A stretch of 64,000 nt of DNA from Sphingopyxis panaciterrulae (GCF_014199295.1 NZ_JACIJH010000002.1:124001-188000); one strand, 5' to 3'. Shown: positions 50,401-59,113, numbered from the stretch's first letter. A program made the numbers and translations. Notes: generated from the letters alone by a model not told the origin.

Positions 50401-50589
50401 ATGCAACCATCCATGCTGTCGGTGAGCATCGCTGCGGCGGTACTCTTCGCATTGGCCGAAATCGCCGACTGGCGCCGCCGCAACCGCCATGATGTCGACA
50501 ATGTCGGCTTCATGCCGTGGCGCGGGATCGCTCTTGTCTCGGTCGCGGTCGCGCTGCTCAGCGCGGTGGTATGGCTGCACCAGCAATGA
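50401..50589 (+). CDS. Small membrane protein, 62 aa
   Basis: Two membrane helices are visible: residues 4-21 (SMLSVSIAAAVLFALAEI) and about 42-58 (IALVSVAVALLSAVVWL), separated by a basic loop WRRRNRHD and then VDNVGFMPWRG. It is divergent from the methyltransferase gene. No strong ribosome-binding site is seen, although GAAAGAAA lies close upstream. Not recognised; the coding nature is supported by codon use and by the symmetrical helix layout. Confidence 0.6.
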   Translation: MQPSMLSVSIAAAVLFALAEIADWRRRNRHDVDNVGFMPWRGIALVSVAVALLSAVVWLHQQ

Positions 50590-50616
50590 CAGGCGGCCTC
50601 TGCGGGCGCCCTGAGG

Positions 50617-50653
50617 CTGCGCATCCTTCCCCATCAAGGGGAAGAATGCGCAG
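50617..50653. terminator. Stem-loop between convergent genes
   Basis: Arms 50617-50632 and 50638-50653 pair over 16 bases with one mismatch (CTGCGCAT with ATGCGCAG, CTTCCCC with GGGGAAG). The hairpin sits between the 62-aa gene and the aminopeptidase stop at 50657, which converge on it. It could end transcription from both sides, though no T run is obvious. The core CTTCCCC-N-GGGGAAG recurs at 61683-61706 and in a variant at 61265-61283. Confidence 0.6.
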
Positions 50654-50656
50654 GGC

Positions 50657-53350
50657 TTATTTCCCCGCGAGCCAAGCCCTGGTTTCGGCGCGGATACGCG
50701 GCGTGCTTTCGGTCTGCACCTTGAGAACGGCGATCGTGCGCTCATAGGGCTTGCGGACGTCGGCGGGCAGCGCGGCCGCCTTCTTTTCGAGGCGCGCGAT
50801 CATCGCCGGATCGTCCGAGTTCATCGCCAGGCCGGCGAGGAAGCGGACGCGCGCCGAGGCGTCGATCAGCTTGTCGACCCGGGCCTGATTCGCGTCGACG
50901 AAATCGACCGCCGCGTCGGCATGATGACCGGCAACGCGGCCGATGATCGCGGCGCTCGTCGTCTGCCCGGGTTCGTTGGTCAGCGACAGGGCGAGCGCGC
51001 GCTGCGCGAGCGCATCGTCCTTCGCGGAGCCGAGCAACGTATAGAGCGTGCTGCGCTCGACCGTCGACTTGCTCGCGTGCGCGAGGCGGTGGAGCTTGTC
51101 CCAGTCGGCGGCGCTCGCGTTGGTCGCGACGATCCCCAGCCACAGCGCTTTCGCCGGGCCATCGAGCGCCTTCGGATCGCTGTCGAGCGAAGCGAAGCGG
51201 CGCCGCGCCTCGGCGAGGACTGCGGCGTCGCCCATCGCGCCGAGCGTGCGGATCACATCGGCGCGCAGCACGGCGTCGAGCGCGGGTTCATCGGCCTTGG
51301 GATCGAAGCCGAGCCGGCTCAGTGCCGGACGCAGCGCCGCGGCGCCGCGCGCCGCGATCGCCGCCTGCGTCGCGGCGTCGCCGTCGAAGATCGTGTGGAG
51401 CTGCGCATAGCGGTCGGCGGCCTCGCTGAGCACATAGGGGTTAGCGTCGGTCGGCGTCGCGGCGAGCAGGCCGAGGGCCGCGCCCATCGGCTGATAGCCG
51501 GCGACGGCGAGTGCGAAATTGTCGCTGAGCAGGCCGAGCTGGTCGATGGGCTGGATGTTGGCGAAAGTGCCGCGCAGCGCGTCGAGGGCCTGGGGGGTAT
51601 AGAGGGTGCGGAAATAGCCGAGCTGGCCGCCGTTGAGGATAGTGGCGCCGCAATTATCACTGCGGATCAATGCCTTGCCGTCACGGACGACGACGCGCTG
51701 CTCCTTGCCGTCGATCGTGCGGACGAGCATCGGAACCTGCCAGCGGCGCCCTTCGGCGTCGATCGTGTCGCGCCGATCGCGCGAAAATTCGCCCTGCGTT
51801 ACGGTGATGACGCTGGCGCCGCCCTCGCACCGGCTGCCCGTCATGCGGATCAGCGGGATTCCCGGCTGGCCGGTGAAGTCGTGCGCGATCGCGGTCAGCC
51901 CCTGGGCGCCCGCGGCCTCGACCGCGTTCCACAGATCGTCGGTGCGGCTGTTGCCATATTTGTGCGCGGCCATGTAGCGGCGCAGCCCGCCCTTCCACAC
52001 ATCCTCGCCGGCATAGGCCTCGAGCATCGAAATGACCGCCTCGCCCTTTTGATAGGTGATCGCGTCGAACGCCTGGTTGGTGTCCTCGACGGTGCGGATC
52101 GTCTGCAGGATCGGGTGGGTGGTCTTGTAGGCATCGAGCCCCATCGCGCGCTCGCGCCCGCCAACGCGGGTCAGCAGCGGCTGCCATTCGGGATGATAAT
52201 GGTCGGTAACCTTGGTCGCCATCCAGCTAGCGAACCCCTCGTTGAGCCAGAGGTCGTCCCACCATGCCATGGTGACGAGATCGCCGAACCACTGGTGCGC
52301 GGTCTCGTGCGCCTGGACGCCGTAGATCGCCTGGCGCGTCGCCTCGCTGGTGATCGCGGGGTCGTCGAGCAGGATGCGCTCGAAGGTGAAGATCGCGCCC
52401 CAATTCTCCATCGCGCCGAAGAATTGCGACTGGCCGGGGCCGGCGATGTTGTCGAGCTTGGGCAGCGGATAGGGCTGGCCGAAATAATCGCCATAATAGG
52501 TGAGCAGAGGGCCGAGGCTGTCGAGCGCGAAGCGCGCCTGTTCGCCCGAGCCTTTGGGCGCGACGATGCCGACCTCGGCGCCGCTCTCGCTCTTTTTCGC
52601 CATCCGCTCGAAATCGCCGACGCCGAAGAAGAGGAGGTAGGAGGACATTTTGGGTGAGGTGCCGAAATGCACCATCTTCATGCCGTTCGCGGCCGGCATC
52701 TCGTGCGCGATGGGCATGTTGCTGACCGCAAGCTGGTCCGCCGGGACGGTGGCGGTCAGGGTGAAGGTCGCCTTGTAGCTCGGCTCGTCGAAGCTGGGCA
52801 CGAAGCGCCGCGCGTCGGGCGCCTCGAACTGGGTGAACAGGCCGCGGCGCGGCTCGCCGGTCGCCTTGTCGGGATAGTCGAGCGCGAACAGGCCGTTCGC
52901 CTGAGTGTTGATGACGCCCTTGTAATCGGTCGTCAGCTTATATTGTCCGGGCGCGAGCGTGTTCGGGGCGGTGAAGGTCACCGTCTGCGCCCCGGCGTCG
53001 ACCGTCGCGGTCAGCGGTGTGGCGTCCGAACCGTCGGCTTTCGCGATGCTCGCGCCGGTAAAGCTCAGGTCGAGCGCGTTCATCGTGATGACGGTCGACG
53101 ATTCGAACAGGTCGAGGTCGATCGCGACGCGTCCGGTGAAGGTCAGCGCCTTGGCATCGGGGGCGACGGCGATATCATAGTGCGACGGGCGCGCGATGCG
53201 CGGAAGCTGGCTCGGCACGCTGTCGGCGAGCGGCGCGGGCGCGGCAGCGGCGGTTGCGGCCGGAGCGGCGTCCTGCGCGAACGCCGGGCTGGCGGCGAGG
53301 CTCAGCGACGACAGCGTCGCGAGCAGGAGGTGGCGCGTGTTGCGTTTCAT
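50657..53350 (-). CDS. M1-family aminopeptidase, exported
   Basis: Zinc metallopeptidase of 897 aa. A signal peptide (residues 1-26, ending SPAFAQD) places it in the periplasm. The exopeptidase motif GAMENWGAIFTFE is near residue 305. The zinc site HETAHQWFGDLVTMAWWDDL with WLNEGFASW follows near 345; the Leu of the common HELAHQW is Thr here, a tolerated change. The C-terminal ERAP1-like helical domain (about 550-890) is complete. The gene is monocistronic, flanked by a hairpin at its 3' end, and divergent from the P450 gene. The ORF is open upstream of 53350 but only the ATG there gives a signal peptide. Confidence 0.95.
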   Translation of the reverse strand: MKRNTRHLLLATLSSLSLAASPAFAQDAAPAATAAAAPAPLADSVPSQLPRIARPSHYDIAVAPDAKALTFTGRVAIDLDLFESSTVITMNALDLSFTGASIAKADGSDATPLTATVDAGAQTVTFTAPNTLAPGQYKLTTDYKGVINTQANGLFALDYPDKATGEPRRGLFTQFEAPDARRFVPSFDEPSYKATFTLTATVPADQLAVSNMPIAHEMPAANGMKMVHFGTSPKMSSYLLFFGVGDFERMAKKSESGAEVGIVAPKGSGEQARFALDSLGPLLTYYGDYFGQPYPLPKLDNIAGPGQSQFFGAMENWGAIFTFERILLDDPAITSEATRQAIYGVQAHETAHQWFGDLVTMAWWDDLWLNEGFASWMATKVTDHYHPEWQPLLTRVGGRERAMGLDAYKTTHPILQTIRTVEDTNQAFDAITYQKGEAVISMLEAYAGEDVWKGGLRRYMAAHKYGNSRTDDLWNAVEAAGAQGLTAIAHDFTGQPGIPLIRMTGSRCEGGASVITVTQGEFSRDRRDTIDAEGRRWQVPMLVRTIDGKEQRVVVRDGKALIRSDNCGATILNGGQLGYFRTLYTPQALDALRGTFANIQPIDQLGLLSDNFALAVAGYQPMGAALGLLAATPTDANPYVLSEAADRYAQLHTIFDGDAATQAAIAARGAAALRPALSRLGFDPKADEPALDAVLRADVIRTLGAMGDAAVLAEARRRFASLDSDPKALDGPAKALWLGIVATNASAADWDKLHRLAHASKSTVERSTLYTLLGSAKDDALAQRALALSLTNEPGQTTSAAIIGRVAGHHADAAVDFVDANQARVDKLIDASARVRFLAGLAMNSDDPAMIARLEKKAAALPADVRKPYERTIAVLKVQTESTPRIRAETRAWLAGK

Positions 53351-53487
53351 GGCATCTTCCCCGTTATGTCCAATATGAGCAAAAATGTTGCAGGGCCTAG
53401 GCCCTGCGGGCCGGCGCGTCACGGCCTCTATTCGACGGGCGTTCGATCCGGGTCGACAGACGGACTTTCTTGCGGCAGTTTCGTTGC

Positions 53488-54774
53488 ATGACAAAACCTA
53501 TCTTGCCGGAAGAGGTTGCCGCCGCGGTCATCGACCCCACCGCCTATGCCGCGTGGGAGCCGCTTCACGAGCGGCTCGCCTGGGCGCGCGCCAACATGCC
53601 GCTGGGCGTGGCCGAAAATCCGACCCACGACCCCTTCTGGCTCGTCACGCGCCACGCCGACATCATGGCGGTGGGCCGCGATCCGCAGCGCTTCGCCAAC
53701 GGCGTCCGCCCGACGGTGCTGACCGACCGCGACGGCGAGGCGCTGGCGCGCGCCGCGACGCCGGGGGGCGACGGGCACCTGATCCGCTCGCTGGTCCAGA
53801 TGGACGCGCCCGACCACATGAAATACCGGCTGCTGACGCAGGGCTGGTTCTTGCCGAAGAATCTGCGGATCGTCGAGAATCGCATCCGCGAGATCGCGCG
53901 CGAGACGGTCGAGCATATGCTGTCGCTGGGCCGCGAGTGCGATTTCGCGCGCGACGTCGCGGCGCATTATCCGCTGCGCGTCATCATGGACATTTTGGGG
54001 GTGCCGGCCCAGGACGAACCGCGGATGCTGATGCTGACGCAGCAGCTTTTCGGATCGACCGACCCCGAACTCAACCGCGGGCGCGAGGCGATCAAGAGCA
54101 CCGAGCAGGCGATCGCCATGCTCCATTATGTGATCGCCGATTTCGAAAGCTATTTCCGCGAACTGACCGCCGACCGGCGGGCCAATCCGCGCGAGGACAT
54201 CGCGACGGTGATCGCCAATGCGACGATCGACGACGGGCCGATCCCCGACCGCGAGCTCGCCGGCTATTATATGATCGTCGCCACGGCGGGGCACGACACG
54301 ACGAGCGCATCGACCGCCGGGGCGATGATGGAGCTGGCGAAGACTCCGGAGCTGTTCGCGCGGTTTCGCGATGCCGAGGCCGACAAGGCGGGGCTGATCG
54401 AGGAGGCGATCCGCTGGTCGACCCCGGTGCAGCATTTCATGCGCAGCGCGCGCGAGGATGTCGAACTGGGCGGGCAGACGATCCGCGCGGGCGACTGGCT
54501 GATGCTGAACTATGTCTCCGCGAACCGCGACGAGGCGGTGTTCGCCGATCCCTTCGCCTTCGACCCCGACCGCGCGAAGAACCAGCAGATCGCATTCGGC
54601 TTCGGCGCGCATGTCTGTCTGGGCCAGCATCTGGCGCGGATGGAGATGCGAATCCTGATGGAGGAATTGCTGCCGCGGCTGAAGCGCGTCGAACTGGCGG
54701 GCGAGCCGGCGCGGGTCGAATCGGTGTTCGTCGGCGGGCTGAAGCGGCTGCCGATCCGGTTCGAGGCGGCTTGA
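53488..54774 (+). CDS. Cytochrome P450
   Basis: Soluble bacterial P450 of 428 aa. The I-helix oxygen-binding motif is VATAGHDTTSA, the K-helix ExxR is in LIEEAIRWSTP, and the heme loop FGFGAHVCLGQHLARMEM contains the thiolate cysteine. The region EPLHERLAWARANMPLGVAE and QMDAPDHMKYRLLTQGWFLP resemble the CYP125/CYP142/CYP108-like group acting on steroids, terpenes or fatty acids. The start is the ATG at 53488 (a TTG at 53470 is in frame). No ferredoxin or reductase gene is adjacent; fpr at 33 kb is a possible electron source. The substrate is unknown. Confidence 0.95.
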   Translation: MTKPILPEEVAAAVIDPTAYAAWEPLHERLAWARANMPLGVAENPTHDPFWLVTRHADIMAVGRDPQRFANGVRPTVLTDRDGEALARAATPGGDGHLIRSLVQMDAPDHMKYRLLTQGWFLPKNLRIVENRIREIARETVEHMLSLGRECDFARDVAAHYPLRVIMDILGVPAQDEPRMLMLTQQLFGSTDPELNRGREAIKSTEQAIAMLHYVIADFESYFRELTADRRANPREDIATVIANATIDDGPIPDRELAGYYMIVATAGHDTTSASTAGAMMELAKTPELFARFRDAEADKAGLIEEAIRWSTPVQHFMRSAREDVELGGQTIRAGDWLMLNYVSANRDEAVFADPFAFDPDRAKNQQIAFGFGAHVCLGQHLARMEMRILMEELLPRLKRVELAGEPARVESVFVGGLKRLPIRFEAA

Positions 54775-54791
54775 GGGGGGAGAGGAAGCCG

Positions 54792-55244
54792 ATGAAAGGC
54801 GAGCTGACGGGCGGGTGCGTTTGCGGAGCGGTGCGTTATGTCCTGGAGGAGGGGTTTCGTTTTCGACCCTACGCTTGTCATTGCACCGACTGCCAATCTC
54901 GCACGGGCAGCGCGTTCAGCGAGCACATGTTTTTCGCGCGGGCGGACCTGAGCATCGAAGGCGAACTGGACGCGGGCGTGATGACGCAGCCTAGCGGTGC
55001 CGTTTCGTCGATCTGGGGATGCGCGGAGTGCAAGGCGCGCATCTTTGCGGAAAACAGCACCCGGCCGGGCTTTGGCTCGCTGCGTTGCGGGACGCTGGAC
55101 CGGAGTTCCGAAGTCGTGCCTGCGGCGCATCTGTGGGTGCGCAGCAAGCAAAGCTGGATCGTCATTCCAGAGGGCGTCAAAAGCATGGACGAGCAGCCGG
55201 GCTCGGCGGAGGAATGGGTGCGGCTTGTCGGGACGACTGAGTAA
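54792..55244 (+). CDS. GFA/CENP-V zinc-binding family protein
   Basis: Small zinc protein of 150 aa. The ligand cysteines are clear: LTGGCVCGAVRYVLEEG (Cys9, Cys11), YACHCTDCQSRTGSAF (Cys29, Cys31, Cys34) and WGCAECKARIFAE (Cys-x2-Cys). This is the fold of glutathione-dependent formaldehyde-activating (GFA) proteins; most members have no proven enzymatic role. The start ATG has GGGGAGAGG upstream and lies 17 nt after the P450 stop, so it may be co-transcribed with it. Confidence 0.9.
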   Translation: MKGELTGGCVCGAVRYVLEEGFRFRPYACHCTDCQSRTGSAFSEHMFFARADLSIEGELDAGVMTQPSGAVSSIWGCAECKARIFAENSTRPGFGSLRCGTLDRSSEVVPAAHLWVRSKQSWIVIPEGVKSMDEQPGSAEEWVRLVGTTE

Positions 55245-55571
55245 CAGCCGGGGCCCTTCTTCATCGTCACCCTGAACGTGTTTGGCAATTACACCCTTGG
55301 CATCCGTAAGCCTCCTTACTTCGTCATTGCGAGCGGAGCGAAGCAATCCAGAGTGCGTGCAAACCGCTCTGGATTGCTTCCCCCGGCTTTCGCCGGGGTC
55401 GCAATGACGGGATTGCGGATGCGAAAGCGATAAGCGCCAACGTGTTTCAGAGCCTGCCCCGGACTTGATCCGGGGGTCCATGGCCGGATATTTCCTCTGA
55501 CGCCGCGCCGGGCGAGAGATCAGGCCATGGATGCTGAAACACGTTCAGCATGACGGTGTTTGGAGGAAGGT
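55245..55571. repeat. Intergenic block of nested palindromic repeats
   Basis: This 327-bp space contains no gene. One structure has outer arms CGTCATTGCGA (55322-55332) and TCGCAATGACG (55399-55409). Inside are arms GAAGCAATCCAGAG (55340-55353) and CTCTGGATTGCTTC (55367-55380), with the palindrome CCCCGGCTTTCGCCGGGG (55381-55398). A second structure has arms AACGTGTTTCAG (55439-55450) and CTGAAACACGTT (55534-55545), enclosing CCCCGGACTTGATCCGGGG (55457-55475) and a TCCATGGCC/GGCCATGGA pair. All are of the dispersed-repeat type; the two flanking genes converge here. Confidence 0.8.
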
Positions 55572-55982
55572 TCAGACCTTCTCGACCGGGAAGAATCGCG
55601 CCACGACCTCGCTCGCCAGCCGCGCCGGGCGCAGGGTTTCGGCGTCGATGCAGCACCAGCTCGACTTGACCTCTGCCAGCACATCCTCGCCGCGCTTGAT
55701 GACGGTTTCATAGAAGGCGCGCGCGCCCTGGACCTTTTCGAGGATCACCGTCGCGATGACCTGGTCGTCGAGGAAGGCGGGGCGGCGATAGGTGATCTCG
55801 TGCTTCAGCGCGACCCACAGATGCTGCGCCACCGCCTCGGGCGGCGCGATCTTGCGCCAGTGGGCGAGCACCGCCTCCTGCACCCAGCTCAGATAATGGG
55901 CGTTGTTGACATGGCCCATGAAATCGATCGCGTCGGGGCCGACGGTGATGTCATGGTCGTGCGGGCGGGCGGCGGCGGTCAT
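55572..55982 (-). CDS. Hot-dog-fold thioesterase (4HBT family)
   Basis: Acyl-CoA thioesterase-like protein of 136 aa. The family motif is ITVGPDAIDFMGHVNNAHYL with SWVQEAVLAHW, in which the Asp of DFMGHVNN is the usual catalytic position. KHEITYRRPAFLDDQVIATV and EVKSSWCCIDAETLRPARL complete the hot-dog fold. No membrane part is visible. The length suits the YbgC/FcbC-like group, which hydrolyses short or aromatic acyl-CoAs. It is followed by the repeat block and probably transcribed alone or with queF upstream. Confidence 0.9.
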   Translation of the reverse strand: MTAAARPHDHDITVGPDAIDFMGHVNNAHYLSWVQEAVLAHWRKIAPPEAVAQHLWVALKHEITYRRPAFLDDQVIATVILEKVQGARAFYETVIKRGEDVLAEVKSSWCCIDAETLRPARLASEVVARFFPVEKV

Positions 55983-56048
55983 GGCGTTGACATTATTGTC
56001 AACAGAGTGTGGCGGAAAGATGAAAGTTGAAAAAATCGGCCATTTTTC

Positions 56049-56141
56049 GCGTCGCCCCGGCGAAAGCGGGGGTCGCTATCGGTTTATGCCCCCATCGCGG
56101 CTTCATGCTGCCTGCGGACCCGGCTTTCGCTGGGGCGACGC
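56049..56141. repeat. Inverted GGCGAAAGC-type repeats between queF and thioesterase
   Basis: Imperfect arms 56049-56074 and 56117-56141 (GTCGCCCCGGCGAAAGC against its inverse GCTTTCGCTGGGGCGAC) are about 40 nt apart. They carry the same GAAA-loop core as the palindromes at 44531 and 55381. There is no coding frame in between. They occupy the 3' side of queF and may stop its transcription. Confidence 0.7.
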
Positions 56142-56612
56142 TCAGCCTCTTCCGCGATAGGAGGCGACGCCCTGGTCGGGGAGCCACAGGCCCTCGGGCG
56201 GCGGGCCGGATTGCCAGAAGACGTCGATCGGGATGCCGCCGCGCGGATACCAATAGCCGCCGATGCGCAGCCATTTCGGCTGCATTTCGTCGGCGAGGCG
56301 GCGGCCGATGCCGACGGTGCAATCCTCGTGGAACCCCGCGTGATTGCGGAAGCTGGACAGGAAGAGCTTGAGGCTCTTCGATTCGACGATCGTCTCACCG
56401 GGGGCATAGTCGATGACGAGATGCGCGAAATCGGGCTGGCCGGTCACCGGGCAGAGCGAGGTGAATTCGGGCGCGGCGAAGCGGACGAGATAAAGCTCGC
56501 CCGCGCGCGGATTGGGCACATAGTCGAGGACGGCGACCTCGGGCGAGGCAGGAAGGTCGCTTGTCTGGCCGAGATGTTTGGGCGCGAGGCGCGGATGGCT
56601 GGAATCACTCAT
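56142..56612 (-). CDS. queF: NADPH-dependent 7-cyano-7-deazaguanine reductase (QueF)
   Basis: Reduces preQ0 to preQ1 in queuosine synthesis. The 156-aa protein is of the short, unimodular type. The nucleophile Cys54 lies in [18 protein letters not shown], with Asp61 as proton donor. The QueF signature [20 protein letters not shown] (starting at Glu77) binds [15 protein letters not shown] near the end belongs to the T-fold. The ATG at 56612 is the only good start. No other queuosine gene is adjacent and no preQ1-riboswitch-like leader was seen. Confidence 0.96.
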   Translation of the reverse strand: MSDSSHPRLAPKHLGQTSDLPASPEVAVLDYVPNPRAGELYLVRFAAPEFTSLCPVTGQPDFAHLVIDYAPGETIVESKSLKLFLSSFRNHAGFHEDCTVGIGRRLADEMQPKWLRIGGYWYPRGGIPIDVFWQSGPPPEGLWLPDQGVASYRGRG

Positions 56613-56700
56613 GGCTTTGGTCTAGTGCGGCGCGCGGCCGCTGTCATCCGGCGATGACCGGCGATGGCCGGGCCGGATTCGAGCGAAGCGCGGACAGGAT

Positions 56701-58038
56701 ATGACGAAGAGGCTATTCGGACGGACAGGCACGGCGGCGCGGCTGCCGCTGGCGGCGCTTGCGCTGTCGCTTGCGGGCACGGGGCTGCCCGGCCATGCGC
56801 AGCAGACGGGCACGCCGACGCCGGCTCCTTCGCCGACGCCAGCCCCTTCGCCGACCCCTTCGATCGATTTTCGTCTGCCGGATACGCGGGACGGCCGCGA
56901 GTCGGGGGTTCAGGGTCCGGCCGACAACGGCATTCCGCCGCTCGCGCCGGGCGAGGAGCGCGGGCAGCCGACGCCGGCCCCGACCGCGCCGCGCATCGTG
57001 CCCACGCGGCCCCAGACCACGCCGACGCCGGCCCCGGCCCCGACGCCCGCGCCGACCCGGCGCGAGACGCCCGCTCCCGCTCCGGCGCGTGCCGCGCCCG
57101 GCGAGCCGGCGGCGCCGCCGGCGCCTGAGGATAGGACGCCGGTTGCGCCGACGGCGGAGAGCGGACCCGCCCCGGCCCCGGCGCCCGAGTCGGCGCCGCC
57201 GACTGCCGATGACGAGGCGACGGCGACTCCCGCGCCCGCGCCCGCGGGCGGCGGCACGCCGCTCTGGGCCTGGCTGCTGGCCGGGCTGGCGGCGGCGGGT
57301 GCCGGGGTCTGGTATTGGCGCCGCCGTCCGGTGCCGGCCGGCGACGTGCCCGCCGACTCGGTCGAGACGCCGGCGGAAACTCCCGCGCCTGCCGCGGAGC
57401 GCATCGCGACTCCGGCACCCGCTTCGCGTCCCGTGGCCGCATCGCCGCAGCCCGTCACCGTGCCGCAGCCGGCGTCCGATCCGCGCGCCGCCTCGCCGCT
57501 CGTCACCCGGCCCGCCGCCGAGCAGCGGGCGCAGGTGTCGATGGCGCTGGCGGTGCAGTCGATCCGCATGACCGCCGAGCATATGACGGTCGGCTTCTCG
57601 CTCGACCTGACGAACAACGGGCCGGTCGCCGCGACCGGGCTGATGGTGCGGATCGCGCTCGGCCAGGGTTCGGCGATGCAGGAGGCGGTGCTGGCGCGCT
57701 TTTTCGACGGTGCCGGGGGCAGCGTGCTGCGCGACGATATCGAGCTGGCGCCCGGCGCGGGCGAGCGGCTCGACACCGAGGCGACGCTGCCGCGCGCGGC
57801 GATCGAGCCGCTGGCGATCGCGGGCAAACCGATGCTGGTGCCGGTGCTGGTCTTCGACGTCACCTATCATTGGGAGGGCGACGCCGACGCCTTCGGCCAG
57901 ACCGCGGGCAGCTATGTCCTCGGCCGCGCCCCGGCGCCCGGCACCGGCGACCGCCTCGCGCCGCTGCCGCTCGACAGGCCCTCCTATGCGGTCGACCGTC
58001 CGGGGGCGCGGGCGACGGCGATGCGGCGGACGCTTTAG
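56701..58038 (+). CDS. Proline/alanine-rich membrane-anchored protein of unknown function
   Basis: Protein of 445 aa. A signal peptide (about 1-34, ending LPGHAQQ) is followed by about 150 residues of low complexity with TPAPSP and PAPAP repeats. One membrane helix follows (about 187-205; GTPLWAWLLAGLAAAGAGVWYWRR), then a second P/A-rich linker. A folded C-terminal domain spans about 280-440, including RMTAEHMTVGFSLDLTNNGP and VFDVTYHWEGDADAFGQTAG. The latter looks like an immunoglobulin-like beta domain on the cytoplasmic side. I do not recognise the family. It is divergent from queF. Confidence 0.82.
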   Translation: MTKRLFGRTGTAARLPLAALALSLAGTGLPGHAQQTGTPTPAPSPTPAPSPTPSIDFRLPDTRDGRESGVQGPADNGIPPLAPGEERGQPTPAPTAPRIVPTRPQTTPTPAPAPTPAPTRRETPAPAPARAAPGEPAAPPAPEDRTPVAPTAESGPAPAPAPESAPPTADDEATATPAPAPAGGGTPLWAWLLAGLAAAGAGVWYWRRRPVPAGDVPADSVETPAETPAPAAERIATPAPASRPVAASPQPVTVPQPASDPRAASPLVTRPAAEQRAQVSMALAVQSIRMTAEHMTVGFSLDLTNNGPVAATGLMVRIALGQGSAMQEAVLARFFDGAGGSVLRDDIELAPGAGERLDTEATLPRAAIEPLAIAGKPMLVPVLVFDVTYHWEGDADAFGQTAGSYVLGRAPAPGTGDRLAPLPLDRPSYAVDRPGARATAMRRTL

Positions 58039-58100
58039 GGGCGTTCGCCGCGACATCCGCCTTTTCTGTTGCAGCGCAGCATCGGCTGGGGCAGAGCCTT

Positions 58101-58206
58101 GTCCTGCGCTTGAAAAAGCGCGGACGGGGGCATAGGCTGACGATCCCCTGGAAAGAGCCGCAGCAGGATGGCCGGCGGAGGGACGCAAAAAAGGTCCACC
58201 CCGGCC
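58101..58206 (+). promoter_or_regulatory. Two hairpins in the leader of sseA
   Basis: The first hairpin (58101-58124) pairs GTCC-GCGCTT with AAGCGC-GGAC around a GAAA loop with one bulged T. The second pairs GGCCGG (58170-58175) with CCGGCC (58201-58206) and encloses GGAC/GTCC around an A-rich loop (58185-58193). The second ends just before the AGGAG of sseA. The first may terminate the preceding gene; the second could control translation. No known riboswitch pattern was matched by eye. Confidence 0.4.
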
Positions 58207-58222
58207 GGGACAGGAGCAAGAC

Positions 58223-59065
58223 ATGGACGCCTTGGTGTCGACCGAATGGCTGGAACGCGAACTGGGGGCATCGGATCTGCGGATCGTCGATGCGACGAAA
58301 TTCATGGCCGGAACCGGGCGCGACGCGCGCGCCGAATATGAGGCGGGCCACATTCCCGGCGCGGTGTTCATGGATCTCGCCGAGCTGGCCGACGCCAACA
58401 ATGCGGTCGAGAATATGGCGCCGCCGCCCGAGAAATTCGCGAGCCGGATGCAGTCGCTCGGCCTCGGCGACGGCAGCCGCATCGTGATCTATGACGACAG
58501 CCCGCTGAAGAGCGCGGCGCGCGCCTGGTGGCTGCTCAAACTGTTCGGCGCGCACGATGTCGCGCTGCTCGACGGCGGGCTCGCCAAGTGGAAGGCCGAG
58601 GGGCGCCCGCTCGAAATGGGCAAGCAGACGCTGCGCCACCGCCATTTCACCGTGTGGCGCGACGCCAAGGCGGTTCGGACCAGGGAGCAGATGCTCGAAA
58701 ATCTGGCGAGCGAGGCCGAACAGACCGTCGACGCGCGCCCCGCGGCGCGCTTCACCGGCGAGGACCGCGACCCGCGCCCCGGCGTCGCGCCCGGCCATAT
58801 CCCCGGCTCGCGCAGCCTGCCGCACGGCGCACTGTTCAACGCCGACGGCACCTGGAAGCAGGGCGACGCGCTGAAGGCGGCGTTCGACGCGGCGGGGGTC
58901 GATTTGGGCAAGCCGCTCGTCGCGACCTGCGGCAGCGGCATGACCGCGACGGTGCTCGCCTTCGGCGCCCACCTGCTCGGCAAGGAGGATGTCGCGGTCT
59001 ATGACGGAAGCTGGAGCGAATGGGGCTCCGACCCCGCGACGCCCAAGGCGACCGGCGCGGCGTGA
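58223..59065 (+). CDS. sseA: 3-mercaptopyruvate/thiosulfate sulfurtransferase
   Basis: Two-rhodanese-domain enzyme of 280 aa that moves sulfane sulfur from 3-mercaptopyruvate. Domain 1 (about 1-140) contains HIPGAVFMDLAELAD and RIVIYDDSP without an active cysteine. Domain 2 (about 150-275) has HIPGSRSLPHGALFN and the active loop VATCGSGMTATVLAF. The catalytic Cys is in CGSGMTA, the form CGSGVTA being typical of mercaptopyruvate rather than thiosulfate donors. An AGGAG site precedes the ATG. It starts a sulfur-metabolism operon with metC and an MscS channel. Confidence 0.94.
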   Translation: MDALVSTEWLERELGASDLRIVDATKFMAGTGRDARAEYEAGHIPGAVFMDLAELADANNAVENMAPPPEKFASRMQSLGLGDGSRIVIYDDSPLKSAARAWWLLKLFGAHDVALLDGGLAKWKAEGRPLEMGKQTLRHRHFTVWRDAKAVRTREQMLENLASEAEQTVDARPAARFTGEDRDPRPGVAPGHIPGSRSLPHGALFNADGTWKQGDALKAAFDAAGVDLGKPLVATCGSGMTATVLAFGAHLLGKEDVAVYDGSWSEWGSDPATPKATGAA

Positions 59066-59113
59066 TTCGGGGCGCCACTGGATTTTGCGCCGCGCTCCGC
59101 TAACAAGGCGGGC

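Noticed and set aside
56613..56700. preQ1 riboswitch near queF
   Set aside because: The 88-bp space between queF and the divergent gene shows no preQ1-type pseudoknot elements, such as a small stem followed by an A-rich tail overlapping the ribosome-binding site.
56810..57240. CRISPR-like or tandem DNA repeats
   Set aside because: The repetitiveness comes from codons for Pro, Ala and Thr in a low-complexity protein linker. Repeat units have no fixed length and there are no spacers.
58039..58222. SAM-II/SAM-V, SAH riboswitch or signal-recognition-particle RNA in the sseA leader
   Set aside because: Hairpins exist, but the conserved sequences of these RNAs are absent. Only generic stem-loops can be supported.
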